Of a DNA stretch of 33,290 nucleotides, positions 7,827-17,961 are shown one piece after another. The notes beneath the pieces were generated by a model. The model made no database searches. It had not been told where the DNA came from and was given only the letters and a program-made list of their open reading frames with translations. Both the position numbers and the translations under genes were made by a program. Location: positions 1-33,290 of the forward strand of contig JAUMZC010000016.1 of the NCBI GenBank assembly GCA_030528295.1. The letters run 5' to 3'. Within the stretch, counting starts at the first letter, position 1. Every line of letters begins with the position of its first letter. The stretch comes from Corynebacterium sp. (lineage in GTDB: Bacteria > Actinomycetota > Actinomycetes > Mycobacteriales > Mycobacteriaceae).

Positions 7827-9665
7827 TTAGATGTTGCGTACTGCGCCTTTGTCGGCGGAGGTGGCCATTTTAGCGTATGCCTGGAGGGCTTTTGATACTT
7901 TCCGGTTGCGTGTCGTGGGTTGCCAGGGGCGTTCGGAGGCTTCCATCTGGGCGCGACGGGTTGCGAGTTCTTCGTCGGTGAGTGCTACGGAGAGTTCGCG
8001 GGTGTGTACGTCGATGGTGATGATGTCGCCGTCTTGGATAAGGCCGATTACTCCGCCGTGTGCGGCTTCGGGGGAGACGTGTCCGATGGACAGTCCGGAG
8101 GAGCCGCCGGAGAATCGGCCGTCGGTGACCAGTGCGCATTTGGTGCCGAGTCCTGCGCCTTTGAGGAAGGCGGTGGGGTGGAGCATTTCTTGCATGCCGG
8201 GGCCGCCGGAGGGGCCTTCGTAGCGGACTACGAGTACTTCGCCTTCTTGGATTTCTCGTTTGAGGATCACGGAGACTGCTTCTTCTTGGCTTTCAACGAC
8301 ACGGGCGGGCCCGGTGAAGTGCCAAAGTGATTCGTCGACACCTGCGGCTTTGATGATGGCGCCGTCTTCGGCGAGGTTTCCGCGGAGGACTGCGAGGCCG
8401 CCATCGGCAGTGTATGCGTGTTCGACGTCGCGGATGCAGCCTGCGGCGGCGTCGGTGTCGAGGCTGTCCCAGCGATTGCTCGTGGAGAAGGCTTCGGTTG
8501 TGCGGGTGCCGCCGGGGGCTGCGTGGAAGAGTTCGATGGCTTCTTGGGTTGCGTGCCCGCCGCGGATGTCCCAGTCATCGAGCCATTGTTCTAACGACGC
8601 AGAATGAACCGAATGTACGTTCGCATTTAGGAGTCCGCCTCGATACAGTTCCCCAAGGATCGCTGGGATGCCGCCTGCACGGTGGACATCTTCCATGTGA
8701 TAGTCAGAGTTGGGGGAGACCTTGGAGAGGCAGCCTACGCGACGTGACAGGGCGTCGATATCGTCAAGATTGAAGTCCACTTCGCCTTCTTGCGCGGCCG
8801 CAAGGATGTGGAGCACGGTGTTGGTGGAGCCACCCATCGCCATGTCGAGCGCCATCGCGTTGTCGAATGCGGCACGCGTGGCAATGTTGCGGGGGAGCAC
8901 GGAATCGTCGCCCTCGCCGTAGTAGCGTCGGCACAACTCAACAGCAAGTGCGCCTGCACGTTCGAATAATGCGCGGCGCGCCGCGTGGGTTGCCAGTGTG
9001 GAACCATTGCCTGGCAAGGAAAGTCCGAGGGCTTCGGTAAGGCAGTTCATTGAGTTGGCGGTGAACATGCCTGAACAGGATCCGCATGTGGGGCAGGCGG
9101 ATCGCTCAACGGAATCGAGGCCTTCGTCGGACACAGCCGCGGAAGCGGAGGCGGCAATTGCGGTAACAAGGTCTGTTGGTGCGTGCGCTACGCCGTCGAC
9201 GACTACGGCTTTGCCAGCCTCCATGGGGCCACCAGATACGAAGACTACGGGGATGTTGAGGCGCAAGGCTGCGTTGAGCATGCCGGGGGTGATTTTATCG
9301 CAATTGGAAATGCAGACGATGGCGTCAGCGGTGTGCGCATTGACCATATATTCGACGCTGTCGGCGATGATTTCGCGGCTGGGGAGGGAGTAGAGCATGC
9401 CGCCGTGGCCCATGGCGATGCCGTCGTCAACTGCGATGGTATTGAATTCCTTTGCTACGCCACCGGCGGCGGTGATTGCTTCGGCGACGATGGTGCCCAC
9501 ATTGCGGAGATGCACGTGGCCGGGCACAAATTCGGTGAAAGAATTTGCGATTGCAATGATGGGTTTGCCGAAGTCGCCATCGGTCATTCCGGTGGCACGC
9601 CAGAGTGCGCGCGCACCTGCGGCGTTGCGGCCAATCGTGGTGACAGTTGAGCGTAGAGGGATCAT
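7827..9665 (-). CDS. ilvD: dihydroxy-acid dehydratase
   Basis: A 612-residue IlvD/Edd-family enzyme that dehydrates 2,3-dihydroxy-isovalerate and 2,3-dihydroxy-3-methylvalerate, the third common step of valine and isoleucine synthesis. The iron-sulfur signatures are present: [12 protein letters not shown] (about 118-129) and [19 protein letters not shown] (from 191). The position of the extra Cys found in [2Fe-2S] enzymes (near 48) is Pro-Gly, so an E. coli-like [4Fe-4S] cluster is more likely (inference). The substrate-binding end [33 protein letters not shown] is intact. ATG 9665 matches the family start MIPLRS and has GAAAG upstream. A TTG 18 nt earlier is possible but lacks a ribosome site. 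The start is 21 nt after the PH-domain gene, so the two are probably co-transcribed. It is not part of ilvBNC. Confidence 0.95.
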   Translation of the reverse strand: MIPLRSTVTTIGRNAAGARALWRATGMTDGDFGKPIIAIANSFTEFVPGHVHLRNVGTIVAEAITAAGGVAKEFNTIAVDDGIAMGHGGMLYSLPSREIIADSVEYMVNAHTADAIVCISNCDKITPGMLNAALRLNIPVVFVSGGPMEAGKAVVVDGVAHAPTDLVTAIAASASAAVSDEGLDSVERSACPTCGSCSGMFTANSMNCLTEALGLSLPGNGSTLATHAARRALFERAGALAVELCRRYYGEGDDSVLPRNIATRAAFDNAMALDMAMGGSTNTVLHILAAAQEGEVDFNLDDIDALSRRVGCLSKVSPNSDYHMEDVHRAGGIPAILGELYRGGLLNANVHSVHSASLEQWLDDWDIRGGHATQEAIELFHAAPGGTRTTEAFSTSNRWDSLDTDAAAGCIRDVEHAYTADGGLAVLRGNLAEDGAIIKAAGVDESLWHFTGPARVVESQEEAVSVILKREIQEGEVLVVRYEGPSGGPGMQEMLHPTAFLKGAGLGTKCALVTDGRFSGGSSGLSIGHVSPEAAHGGVIGLIQDGDIITIDVHTRELSVALTDEELATRRAQMEASERPWQPTTRNRKVSKALQAYAKMATSADKGAVRNI

Positions 9666-9686
9666 GTGAGTTAAGGCTTTCAAGGG

Positions 9687-10175
9687 TTAGTCAGTTGAGG
9701 GCTGGTTTGGCTGTTCGTCGGTGTCTTCTCGACGTTTGAGGATTTGCCGACCATCACGTTGAATCACAACGACCTTATCGTCAGCGGCGGCACGACCAGC
9801 GGTGAGTACGTCAGGAATGCGGCCATGTGAGGCTTCTGCGAGTGCTGGAATGGTATTAAACGACACCCCGGGTAAGGGGAATTTTGCGTCCTTGGTGGTG
9901 TGCGCAAACGTTTTAGCACCTTGAAAACTTACGCCGGAGAGTTCTTCCCAGGCGACACTTTTATTTTTGCTAAAAGCATAGCGGGCTTCGATGCCGTGTT
10001 CGGTGACCACAGTAGCGGACCGGAAGATCCACACAACGAATACCAGGGGTACAAACGGTAACCAGAAGAGTAGCTCCGGTTTTGCACCGCTTACTAGTAA
10101 GCAAATAAGAAAAAGCACCCCTGCCGCCAGCAGATGGGTTCGCTCGGGACGAAAGGTCTTCGGATTCGAACTCAT
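9687..10175 (-). CDS. PH-domain membrane protein
   Basis: A 162-residue protein with two close hydrophobic segments near the N-terminus (HLLAAGVLFLICLLVSGA and LLFWLPFVPLVFVVWIF) and a bacterial PH-like domain (VTEHGIEARYAFSKNKSVAWEELSGVSF). It resembles the mycobacterial low-molecular-weight antigen CFP-6 family. The C-terminus is charged and probably cytoplasmic. The start ATG 10175 (MSSNPKTF) is chosen because TACAAT sits exactly 7 nt upstream and family members start here; an in-frame GTG at 10274 would overlap mscCG. It sits between mscCG and ilvD, as in C. glutamicum. The job is not known; the link to ilvD seems to be shared transcription only. Confidence 0.82.
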   Translation of the reverse strand: MSSNPKTFRPERTHLLAAGVLFLICLLVSGAKPELLFWLPFVPLVFVVWIFRSATVVTEHGIEARYAFSKNKSVAWEELSGVSFQGAKTFAHTTKDAKFPLPGVSFNTIPALAEASHGRIPDVLTAGRAAADDKVVVIQRDGRQILKRREDTDEQPNQPSTD

Positions 10176-10182
10176 GTGGCTT

Positions 10183-10188
10183 ATTGTA
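10183..10188 (-). promoter_or_regulatory. -10 box of the PH-domain gene/ilvD unit, leaderless
   Basis: On the minus strand TACAAT is followed by 7 nt and then the ATG at 10175. This is a close match to the -10 consensus TATAAT. There is no Shine-Dalgarno sequence. It lies in the 31-nt gap after mscCG, so ilvD can be expressed independently of the channel gene. Confidence 0.65.
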
Positions 10189-10206
10189 GGGGTGCGGGGT
10201 GCAGGG

Positions 10207-11721
10207 TTAATTTTCAGGCTGCACTGCGGGGGTGTCGGAGGTTGGTTGTTCCGGTGCTTGCGTCGTTGGCTCAATTGGGGTGGGTTCTTCCACCACTTCC
10301 GGGGCGCTTTGCGACGTCTCAGGGCTTGCGGTGGTCGTCGGTGTTGACGGTTCGTTCGTCACGCTGGTCACCGAAGTTGGGGTAGACGATGTGGGTTCAC
10401 TCGTTTGTGTTTCCTCAATGGTTGGAGTTTCTGATGAGGTTGGTGTTTCCGTGGTTTTCGGTGCAGTGGTGGTTTTCGTATCTGCCGTGGGGGCAAGCCA
10501 ACCATCGGAATCCTGCCAGCCTTCATCGGCTTCTACTGTAAAGCCCTTGAGGATAAACAGGCTGAACAACAGAGCAAACAGGCCGGTGGTGGATGGGCGA
10601 ACACGGCCACCAAAGGAGAAGATCCGCGAGAGGAACGAAGGGTAGGTGATATCGCGGAACACACCTTCCGGTTCGATCGATTCCTGCTCATCGACGGGCG
10701 CATCTGCAGGGTGCTCAAGTGAAATATCATCCCGGCTTGGTTCGGTCGTGCCTTTCTGCGCGGGGATGGTCGTAGTGGTTGCCTGCGGAATCGGGACGTC
10801 GATAAGCGGGTCTTTAGTGAACGCACGGTCGATAATGACGGGAGCTTCGCGTTCGAGTTGGTTGCGTACAGCGCCGGACGTTGTGGTGGCGGAGCCGTAT
10901 TCCTCCCAGAATTCCTCCAGAATGCAGGTGCGAATTGCGCGTTCAACTGCCCATTGTTGCGCGGGATTGACCTGCACAATAAACCGCATTTCCACAAGCC
11001 ATGGCATGCCCACTGTTGTCGGTTGCGCAATGCCAACAGCGGGGTGCACATCGAGTTCACCTGTGACTTCATGAATCACATTTGGCAATGCAAGTGCACG
11101 TCGTGCGGCGCGTTCCGAACGGGAAATCGCCTCGTGGATGGACGTCGAACCAAGCAACGGAACTGGAATAATCACCACCGCTCGCGCCCAAATATTCGAG
11201 TGGTTCACGCACACACGGGCGGTGCTGTTCGGAATGGTTACAGTCTCGCCTTGAAGCGTCCGAACCTTGGTGGCACGCATGGTGATCTGTATAACATCAC
11301 CTTCGATATTGACGCCTGGGCCTTGGAACGCAACCCAGTCACCAACACCGAATTGTTTTTCCGAAAGGATAAAGAAACCGGCGAGGAAGTCCGCAATGAT
11401 GCCTTGCGCGCCAAGGCCGAGTGCCGCCGAAATGACCGTCGCGGGAATCGCCGCGCCAGCCAGCGGGATGCCGAGCGCATTGAGGATCGCCACGATAAGG
11501 AAAAAATAGGCCACAAGTTGGGCCATATACACCGCCGTGCCCACCAGGGCGAGGCGGGTTTTGGAGTCCTGTTCGTCTAGATCAACACGTCGTGTGAAGA
11601 ACCTAATGGCGAATCGCCCGATACGGGGAATGAGAAAAGCAATTACTAAGTAGATAGCTAAAGAGAGGCCAGGGTCCAGAAGCCAGCGCCAGGCTGAATA
11701 AAGGATATACGCAAAAGGCAT
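10207..11721 (-). CDS. mscCG: MscCG-type mechanosensitive channel and glutamate exporter
   Basis: A 504-residue MscS-family channel, counterpart of C. glutamicum YggB/MscCG (533 residues), which opens under membrane tension and carries glutamate efflux. Three N-terminal helices include the pore helix (ATVISAALGLGAQGIIADFLAGFFIL, about 95-119), followed by the cytoplasmic vestibule (QFGVGDWVAF, TVTIPNSTARVCVNHSN). The MscCG hallmark is present: a long C-terminal extension with a fourth helix (TGLFALLFSLFILKGF, about 378-393) and an outside tail of about 107 residues rich in Thr, Pro, Ser and Glu. Ala111-type residues of the pore region are conserved. ATG 11721 is chosen over 11748 because it matches the family and TAGCCT lies 7 nt upstream. 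Whether it exports glutamate in this species is inference. Confidence 0.9.
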   Translation of the reverse strand: MPFAYILYSAWRWLLDPGLSLAIYLVIAFLIPRIGRFAIRFFTRRVDLDEQDSKTRLALVGTAVYMAQLVAYFFLIVAILNALGIPLAGAAIPATVISAALGLGAQGIIADFLAGFFILSEKQFGVGDWVAFQGPGVNIEGDVIQITMRATKVRTLQGETVTIPNSTARVCVNHSNIWARAVVIIPVPLLGSTSIHEAISRSERAARRALALPNVIHEVTGELDVHPAVGIAQPTTVGMPWLVEMRFIVQVNPAQQWAVERAIRTCILEEFWEEYGSATTTSGAVRNQLEREAPVIIDRAFTKDPLIDVPIPQATTTTIPAQKGTTEPSRDDISLEHPADAPVDEQESIEPEGVFRDITYPSFLSRIFSFGGRVRPSTTGLFALLFSLFILKGFTVEADEGWQDSDGWLAPTADTKTTTAPKTTETPTSSETPTIEETQTSEPTSSTPTSVTSVTNEPSTPTTTASPETSQSAPEVVEEPTPIEPTTQAPEQPTSDTPAVQPEN

Positions 11722-11728
11722 GGCATCT

Positions 11729-11734
11729 AGGCTA
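11729..11734 (-). promoter_or_regulatory. -10 box of mscCG, leaderless start
   Basis: On the minus strand TAGCCT is followed by 7 nt and ATG 11721; no Shine-Dalgarno sequence. The hexamer is weak, so the support comes mainly from the spacing shared with other genes here. Confidence 0.4.
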
Positions 11735-12038
11735 GCGCTTCTCGCCATGGTGCGGGGGTAGGCCTAGGGGTAGTGGGTGCGCGTGCGAAAACTAGAAATT
11801 ACCTGCATATTTTTCCAATGAATGAGAGAGTTGCGTCAGCAGGTTGTGAGCAAGTCCTTCACCGCCGTGGTGGTAGTGGTGCAGGTCATAGCTAACTTGT
11901 TCTTGATTGGCTGTAAGTAAACACTTGGATGGCGAAAAACTGATACGGGGTACGCTGCATAAACTTCTTGATTTCTCAATCTGTGGGAGGTTGTTCCCAA
12001 AAAGGGGGTGTTGGCTATGTTCCTCGCCGCCTTGTGTG
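11735..12038. other. intergenic region between mscCG and the ilvBNC leader
   Basis: About 300 bases hold no convincing gene. Long minus-strand frames reaching back from ilvB are shadows of ilvB. A short GGGAA/TTCCC hairpin is near 11980-12000. The ilv promoter -35 region must be in the last 40 bases but has no clear TTGACA. Confidence 0.4.
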
Positions 12039-12044
12039 TAATAT
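12039..12044 (+). promoter_or_regulatory. -10 box of the ilvBNC operon
   Basis: TAATAT lies 8 nt before the leader peptide ATG at 12053. The predicted transcript starts at or next to that ATG, so the leader peptide itself is probably leaderless. The leader RNA before ilvB is then about 235 nt. Confidence 0.6.
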
Positions 12045-12052
12045 GCAAACAC

Positions 12053-12100
12053 ATGACGGAAATTCGACTTGTGATTATCAGCCTCCGGCGCTTGCCGTAG
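12053..12100 (+). CDS. ilvBNC attenuator leader peptide
   Basis: A 15-codon frame encodes MTEIRLVIISLRRLP and stops at TAG 12098-12100. It closely matches the C. glutamicum ilvB leader peptide as I recall it (same length, shared MT-IRLV and RRLP). Seven of 15 residues are Ile, Val or Leu (positions 4, 6, 7, 8, 9, 11, 14), so translation senses charged branched-chain tRNAs. There is no ribosome binding site; the ATG lies 8 nt after the -10 box. It is too short for routine gene finding. Confidence 0.88.
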   Translation: MTEIRLVIISLRRLP

Positions 12101-12180
12101 CGGCTGTAATTGTCGTAGAACGTCAAGCGCCCTCGGCGGACACCGCAATATGGTGTTTCTTCCGAGGGCTTCGGTGTTTT
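12087..12180 (+). promoter_or_regulatory. ilvBNC transcription attenuator (antiterminator and terminator)
   Basis: Two exclusive structures can be drawn. The terminator is GCCCTCGG (12129-12136) with CCGAGGGC (12162-12169), an inner stem ACACC/GGTGT (12140-12144, 12152-12156), and a T-rich end at 12170-12180. The antiterminator is GGCGCTTG (12087-12094) with CAAGCGCC (12124-12131), eight perfect pairs, which takes the first three bases of the terminator stem. A further CAGCC/GGCTG pairing (12079-12083, 12102-12106) covers the leader. A ribosome stalled at the Ile/Val/Leu codons leaves 12087-12094 free, so transcription continues. A ribosome reaching the stop codon covers it and allows termination. 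Confidence 0.85.
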
Positions 12181-12286
12181 CCAGCGTACCCACCCTTGTG
12201 GCTGGCGAGCACCAGGTGCTCACTACACTGTGTGCCCACAACCGTGTGAATGTTGAACCGTGTGAACCAATAAGGAGCCCGACGTC

Positions 12287-14167
12287 GTGAACGTGGCACC
12301 TCGACCTCAGCCCACTCCCGCCTCGGTTGCCGCTGCGCGGGACCGCCGTTCGGCGGCCAATCCAGAACGAATGACCGGCGCCCAAGCTATTGTCCGTTCC
12401 CTTGAAGCGTTGGGAACAGAAGTAGTGTTCGGCTTGCCTGGTGGCGCAGTGTTGCCGCTCTACGACCCGATTTACGCCTCCACGAAGCTTCGCCATGTGC
12501 TTGTCCGGCATGAGCAAGGAGCAGGTCACGCAGCAACCGGTTATGCGCAAGCATCCGGCAAGGTTGGCGTGTGCATTGCTACGTCCGGTCCCGGCGCAAC
12601 CAACCTTGTAACCCCAATTGCTGATGCGAACCTGGATTCGGTTCCGTTGGTGGCTATTACCGGCCAAGTAGGGCATACATTGCTCGGCACCGATGCATTC
12701 CAAGAAGCCGATATTCGTGGCATCACCATGCCGATTACCAAACATAATTTCATGGTGACTGACGCGAACGATATCCCTGCTGCATTGGCGGAAGCGTTCC
12801 ATCTCGCTGCAACAGGTCGCCCGGGTCCGGTGCTTGTGGATATTCCAAAAGATATCCAAAATGCGCCAATGGATTTTGTCTGGCCGCCAACGATGAACCT
12901 CCCTGGGTATCGCCCGGTGACCACGCCGCATAACCGGCAGATTGAAGAAGCCGTCAAGCTGATTGCCAAAGCAAAGCGTCCCGTGTTTTACATCGGTGGC
13001 GGTGTGATCAAGGCAAATGCTTCTGATGATTTGCTTGCACTTGCCGAATATTTGCAGATCCCCGTGGTGACCACGCTGATGGCACTTGGATCATTCCCGG
13101 ATTCGCATCCACTGCATGCTGGTATGCCTGGAATGCATGGTTCGGTGTCTGCAGTTGCTGCGATGCAGCGTAGTGACTTGCTGATCACCATCGGCGCCCG
13201 CTTTGACGATCGTGTGACCGGTGATGTGAAAGCGTTTGCGCCCGCAGCCAAGGTAATTCACGCCGATATCGATCCAGCCGAAATTGGCAAGATCAGGAAA
13301 GCGGATGTTCCAATCGTGGGCGATGCGAAAGAAGTGCTACAGGCGCTTATGACCACGTTTAAGAACAAGGTTGGAAACCCGCCGGCAGTGGCGGCCTGGC
13401 GAGCGTACCTCGACGGGCTGAAGGAACGTTTTCCACGCGGCTGGGACCCCCAGGAAGGCGGGGAGCTTTCGCCACAATTTGTGATTAACACCCTCTCGAA
13501 AGAAGTGGGTTCCGACGCCGTGTACTGCGCCGGTGTTGGGCAGCACCAAATGTGGTCCGCGCAATTTATCGACTTTGAAAAGCCGCGGACCTGGCTTAAC
13601 TCCGGTGGTCTCGGCACGATGGGTTATGCGGTCCCAGCTGCAATGGGCGCGAAAGCAGGCTGCCCGGATAAGGAAGTGTGGGCCGTCGATGGTGACGGCT
13701 GCTTCCAAATGACCAACCAAGAACTTGTGACCTGTGCTGTTGAAGGTTTCCCAATCAAAGTTGCGGTCATTAATAACGGCAATCTCGGCATGGTTCGCCA
13801 ATGGCAAACATTGTTCTACGAAGGGCGTTATTCGAACACAAAGCTGCGCGAACAAGGCAATTATCTTCCGGACTTTGTTGCATTGGCTGAATCCTTGGGC
13901 TGTGCGGCGTTCCGTGTCACGAAAGAAGAAGAGGTCATTCCTACGATTCAAAAGGCGCGGGAAATTAATGATCGCCCAGTAGTCATCGACTTCATTGTCG
14001 GCGAAGATGCCCAGGTGTGGCCGATGGTTTCTGCCGGAAGTTCCAATTCGGATATTCAATATGCCCTTGGTCTGCGTCCGTTGTTTGACGAGGATTCTGC
14101 AGGCGAAAATCCTGCCGCGATCGACCTGGCAGTGGATGCTCAATATGCGCCAAAGGAGATGATCTAA
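12287..14167 (+). CDS. ilvB: acetohydroxyacid synthase large subunit
   Basis: A 626-residue ThDP-dependent enzyme that joins two pyruvates to acetolactate, or pyruvate and 2-oxobutyrate to acetohydroxybutyrate, the first committed step of valine, leucine and isoleucine synthesis. It has the three-domain layout: the ThDP-binding Glu region ([31 protein letters not shown]), a central FAD domain ([25 protein letters not shown]), and the C-terminal ThDP motif ([14 protein letters not shown] through [12 protein letters not shown]). GTG 12287 is the start: AAGGAG at 12272-12277 is 9 nt away and the N-terminus (MNVA) matches C. glutamicum. The last residues before the stop are not family-conserved. 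Its stop overlaps the ilvN start by one base (TAATG). Expression is controlled by the attenuator upstream. Confidence 0.96.
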   Translation: MNVAPRPQPTPASVAAARDRRSAANPERMTGAQAIVRSLEALGTEVVFGLPGGAVLPLYDPIYASTKLRHVLVRHEQGAGHAATGYAQASGKVGVCIATSGPGATNLVTPIADANLDSVPLVAITGQVGHTLLGTDAFQEADIRGITMPITKHNFMVTDANDIPAALAEAFHLAATGRPGPVLVDIPKDIQNAPMDFVWPPTMNLPGYRPVTTPHNRQIEEAVKLIAKAKRPVFYIGGGVIKANASDDLLALAEYLQIPVVTTLMALGSFPDSHPLHAGMPGMHGSVSAVAAMQRSDLLITIGARFDDRVTGDVKAFAPAAKVIHADIDPAEIGKIRKADVPIVGDAKEVLQALMTTFKNKVGNPPAVAAWRAYLDGLKERFPRGWDPQEGGELSPQFVINTLSKEVGSDAVYCAGVGQHQMWSAQFIDFEKPRTWLNSGGLGTMGYAVPAAMGAKAGCPDKEVWAVDGDGCFQMTNQELVTCAVEGFPIKVAVINNGNLGMVRQWQTLFYEGRYSNTKLREQGNYLPDFVALAESLGCAAFRVTKEEEVIPTIQKAREINDRPVVIDFIVGEDAQVWPMVSAGSSNSDIQYALGLRPLFDEDSAGENPAAIDLAVDAQYAPKEMI

Positions 14168-14688
14168 TGTCTGACACAGATATCACTCGCCACATGTTGA
14201 GCGTGCTTGTCCATGACAGTGAAGGCATTATTTCGCGAGTCGCAGGTATGTTCACCCGACGTGCATTCAGCATTGTGTCGATTACTTCTGCGACAACAGA
14301 AAATGAAGGCATCAACCGCATCACCATTGTTGTTGACGCCGACGAGCTGAATATCGAGCAGATCACCAAACAACTGAACAAACTCATACCGGTGCTTAAG
14401 GTTGTTCGGCTGCCCGAAGAGAACTCCGTCGCACGCTCATTAATGCTGGTCAAGGTGTCCGCGGATGCCACTAATCGTCCACAGGTTGTCGACGCCGCGA
14501 ACATCTTCCGCGCACGCGTCGTCGACGTGGCACCGGATTCTGTAGTGATTGAGGCTACCGGTAGTCCTGGGAAGCTCAAGGCACTGTTGGACGTGTTAAA
14601 GCCGTTTGGAATTCGCGAGTTGCTTGAGTCTGGCCAGATCGCTTTGAATCGTGGTCCGAAGACGATGGCTCCTCAGTATTCTTTATAA
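14167..14688 (+). CDS. ilvN: acetohydroxyacid synthase regulatory subunit
   Basis: A 173-residue small subunit that activates IlvB and gives feedback inhibition by branched-chain amino acids, mainly valine. The N-terminal ACT domain (about 8-82) is followed by the ALS_ss_C domain (about 95-170). Gly20-Ile21-Ile22, where feedback-resistant changes are known in C. glutamicum, are the wild-type residues here, so the enzyme should be valine-sensitive. ATG overlaps the ilvB stop by one base. AAAGGAG at 14152-14158, inside the ilvB end, is the ribosome site, so translation is probably coupled and the subunits made in step. The C-terminus (QIALNRGPKTMAP) is conserved. Confidence 0.95.
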   Translation: MSDTDITRHMLSVLVHDSEGIISRVAGMFTRRAFSIVSITSATTENEGINRITIVVDADELNIEQITKQLNKLIPVLKVVRLPEENSVARSLMLVKVSADATNRPQVVDAANIFRARVVDVAPDSVVIEATGSPGKLKALLDVLKPFGIRELLESGQIALNRGPKTMAPQYSL

Positions 14689-14739
14689 GATCCCTCACGA
14701 ACATGTCCCATTAAGTGGACTCAAGTTCTCACAATGTGA

Positions 14740-14764
14740 TACGTTGTGGTGGTAACGCCACCAC
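14740..14764 (+). promoter_or_regulatory. possible internal ilvC promoter with hairpin/dyad
   Basis: The 99-nt ilvN-ilvC gap contains TACGTT (14740-14745), preceded by TGTGA as in an extended -10. Directly after it is a perfect dyad, GTGGTGG (14746-14752) and CCACCAC (14758-14764), with a 5-nt loop. A separate ilvC promoter is known in C. glutamicum; its place here is inference. The dyad could be an operator, or a processing or stability hairpin in the ilvBNC message. No T-tract follows, so it is not a terminator. Confidence 0.4.
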
Positions 14765-14778
14765 GCACCGAAAGGTAA

Positions 14779-15801
<1,023 letters not shown>

Positions 15802-15819
15802 TAGCGCTGGCGACTAAGG

Positions 15820-15857
15820 AAAACCCTTGTTTGAACAAGAGTTCAAACAAGGGTTTT
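15820..15857. terminator. bidirectional terminator between ilvC and the PTS gene
   Basis: A perfect 17-bp stem, AAAACCCTTGTTTGAAC at 15820-15836 with its complement at 15841-15857, has a 4-nt loop (AAGA). The stem ends in TTTT on both strands, so it can serve ilvC on the plus strand and the PTS gene (stop at 15892) on the minus strand. Confidence 0.9.
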
Positions 15858-15891
15858 CGATTTGCTCCAATGTGAAGCAATCAGGGGGCGG

Positions 15892-17961
15892 TTACTTGTG
15901 GACCGGTTCGCGGCGTCCTAACCGAACTTTCTTCACCTCGCGTCCTGCTTCAACATCGGCGTCGGTAAATCCGAAGAAGTAGGTGAGGGTGAACGAGACG
16001 ACCACTGCGGTGAGGGAGGCTATCCAGAATCCCCAGAAGCTGAAGTCGAGTCCTTCTGGGTTCACGAATGAGGTGAATCCGATCAAGGATCCGGTGAAAC
16101 CCCACATATTGACGTTGAAGATGCCGGTCAGCAAACCGCCAGCTGCGCCGCCGATCGAAGCCATGATAAACACGCGGCCGTATTTCAGGTTAATGCCGTA
16201 CATTGCAGGCTCGGTAATACCGCAGAACGCTGCAAGTGCCGCGGAGCCTGAAAGCTCCTTGATCTTGAGCACTTTCGATTTCACGAATACAGCCAGTACC
16301 GCTCCACCTTGTGCGACCATTGTTGCCGAAATAATGGCATTGAGGTAGGAGTTGCCACTGCTTGCGATATCTTGTGCTACAAGCGGAATTACCGCCCAGT
16401 GCAAGCCGAAGATCACGAGGAACTGGTAGAAACCACCAATGATCAGGCCGGAGATTGTTGGCGAAAGATCGTACAAACCCTGAATGATGCTTGCAATGCC
16501 TGTGGAAATGAACATGACGATCGGTCCCAGCACCAGCAGAATAACCACCGACACAATAATCACTTCAAACAGTGGCATGAAGATCATGCGGATTGTCGTG
16601 GGGATAATCTTTTTCAGCCATGGCTCAATGACGGACGCCAACCAAGCGGCAACAATAATTGGGAAAATCGAGTAGCTGTAGTTGGCTAGGTGGTACGGGA
16701 GTCCAAAGAAATCGGCATTGAGCGGCATCCCAAGGACCATCGAGTGTGTGGATTCACCAGCAAGTACTTTGTCTGCTTCTTCTTGCACGTAGGCAACAAT
16801 TGAAGGATACGTGAGTACACCACCGATAATCGCAACAATAATTGGGTCGGAGCCTAATCGTTTTGCTGCGGTAAACCCGACAAATATTGGTAGGAAGAAA
16901 AATACCGAGTCGCTCATGGCATCGATGATCATAAAGGTATTTGAAGTTTTAGCGATCACCTCGAAGGTGAGCAGTAACGACAAAATACCCTTGATAATGC
17001 CTGATGCGGCGAGTAATCCGATAATCGGAATCATCGAACCAGTGATCACGCCGATAAGTGAACTGAAACCATATTTTGCCCAACCCAATGCTGTTGTGGG
17101 GCGAGGTTCCTCAATAACATCATCAGCATTCGCAGCAGCATCACCCATTTGCGAAACTATTGCGTTGTATACATCTTCAACTGCAGGGCCAATGACAATT
17201 TGGTACTGGCCGCCTGCCTTCACAACGTCGATCACACCGTCAAGATTGGCTACCATAGAATCTTGGGCGAGTGCTTCGTCCTTGAGATAGAACCGAACAC
17301 GAGTAATGCAGTGGGTGAAATTCCTGACGTTTTCTTTACCACCAATATTGTCAATGATGTCCCAGGCCAGGGCATCAAAACCAGTGAGTTCCGCTGGGCG
17401 GGTTTGAGCGAGCGCAGTTTCACTCGTTGTTGCGGGAAGATTTGCGCTTGCGTCGGATGTATCGTCGGCAGGTTTTGGTGGTGTGGGTTCTTTCGCCACC
17501 GCAGTGGCGACTTTCTCACCAGCAGTAGCATGACCTTGATCTACGTGAAGTTCCTCAAGTTTCTTTTTGGTATTCGTTACCGCTACTACCGTGGTGGTAC
17601 TTTTGCCTGCCGAAGTGATGGCATCAATATCCATCGTGCCAATTTTTTGGCCAGCTTCAACTTGATCGCCTTTTGCCACAGTAATTGTGAAAGGTTTCCC
17701 CTCCAATGCAACTGTATCAATTCCTAAATGCACGAGGAATTGAAGGCCTGATTCCGTTTTGAAGCCAACCGCATGGAGCGTTTTTGCCACCATTGTGACT
17801 GTTCCCGTAACGGGAGACAATACATCGCCACCAGACGGTTCGCTAATTCCAAAACCGTCACCGACGGACATTTTCGCAAACACTGGGTCAGGGACGTCGG
17901 TAATGTCTATGATGTTGCCGGAAAGCGGCGTACATATTTCCACTGTTCTAGGGGGATTCAT
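15892..17961 (-). CDS. PTS permease EIIABC, glucoside/trehalose type
   Basis: A 689-residue one-chain PTS permease in the order A-B-C. The EIIA (Crr-like) domain covers about 1-150, with active-site histidines in TLHAVGF (His63) and FLVHLG (His78). A Pro/Thr/Ala linker (155-190) leads to EIIB (about 195-275) with the phosphorylated Cys218 in NFTHCITRVRF. EIIC follows from about 295 with about ten membrane segments and the GITEPAMYGINL motif. It takes up a sugar and phosphorylates it with phosphate from PEP via EI and HPr. The ATG overlaps the stop of the GH13 gene by four bases (ATGA), so the two are translationally coupled. The partner's similarity to trehalose-6-phosphate hydrolases suggests trehalose as substrate; another alpha-glucoside such as maltose or sucrose remains possible. 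No regulator gene lies next to it. Confidence 0.85.
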   Translation of the reverse strand: MNPPRTVEICTPLSGNIIDITDVPDPVFAKMSVGDGFGISEPSGGDVLSPVTGTVTMVAKTLHAVGFKTESGLQFLVHLGIDTVALEGKPFTITVAKGDQVEAGQKIGTMDIDAITSAGKSTTTVVAVTNTKKKLEELHVDQGHATAGEKVATAVAKEPTPPKPADDTSDASANLPATTSETALAQTRPAELTGFDALAWDIIDNIGGKENVRNFTHCITRVRFYLKDEALAQDSMVANLDGVIDVVKAGGQYQIVIGPAVEDVYNAIVSQMGDAAANADDVIEEPRPTTALGWAKYGFSSLIGVITGSMIPIIGLLAASGIIKGILSLLLTFEVIAKTSNTFMIIDAMSDSVFFFLPIFVGFTAAKRLGSDPIIVAIIGGVLTYPSIVAYVQEEADKVLAGESTHSMVLGMPLNADFFGLPYHLANYSYSIFPIIVAAWLASVIEPWLKKIIPTTIRMIFMPLFEVIIVSVVILLVLGPIVMFISTGIASIIQGLYDLSPTISGLIIGGFYQFLVIFGLHWAVIPLVAQDIASSGNSYLNAIISATMVAQGGAVLAVFVKSKVLKIKELSGSAALAAFCGITEPAMYGINLKYGRVFIMASIGGAAGGLLTGIFNVNMWGFTGSLIGFTSFVNPEGLDFSFWGFWIASLTAVVVSFTLTYFFGFTDADVEAGREVKKVRLGRREPVHK

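Noticed and set aside
11792..12931. 379-codon open frame on the minus strand across the ilv leader and ilvB
   Set aside because: It lies opposite ilvB and the attenuator, has low-complexity shadow-like composition and no recognisable domain or ribosome site.
13337..14143. 268-codon minus-strand frame inside ilvB
   Set aside because: Antisense shadow of a strongly conserved gene.
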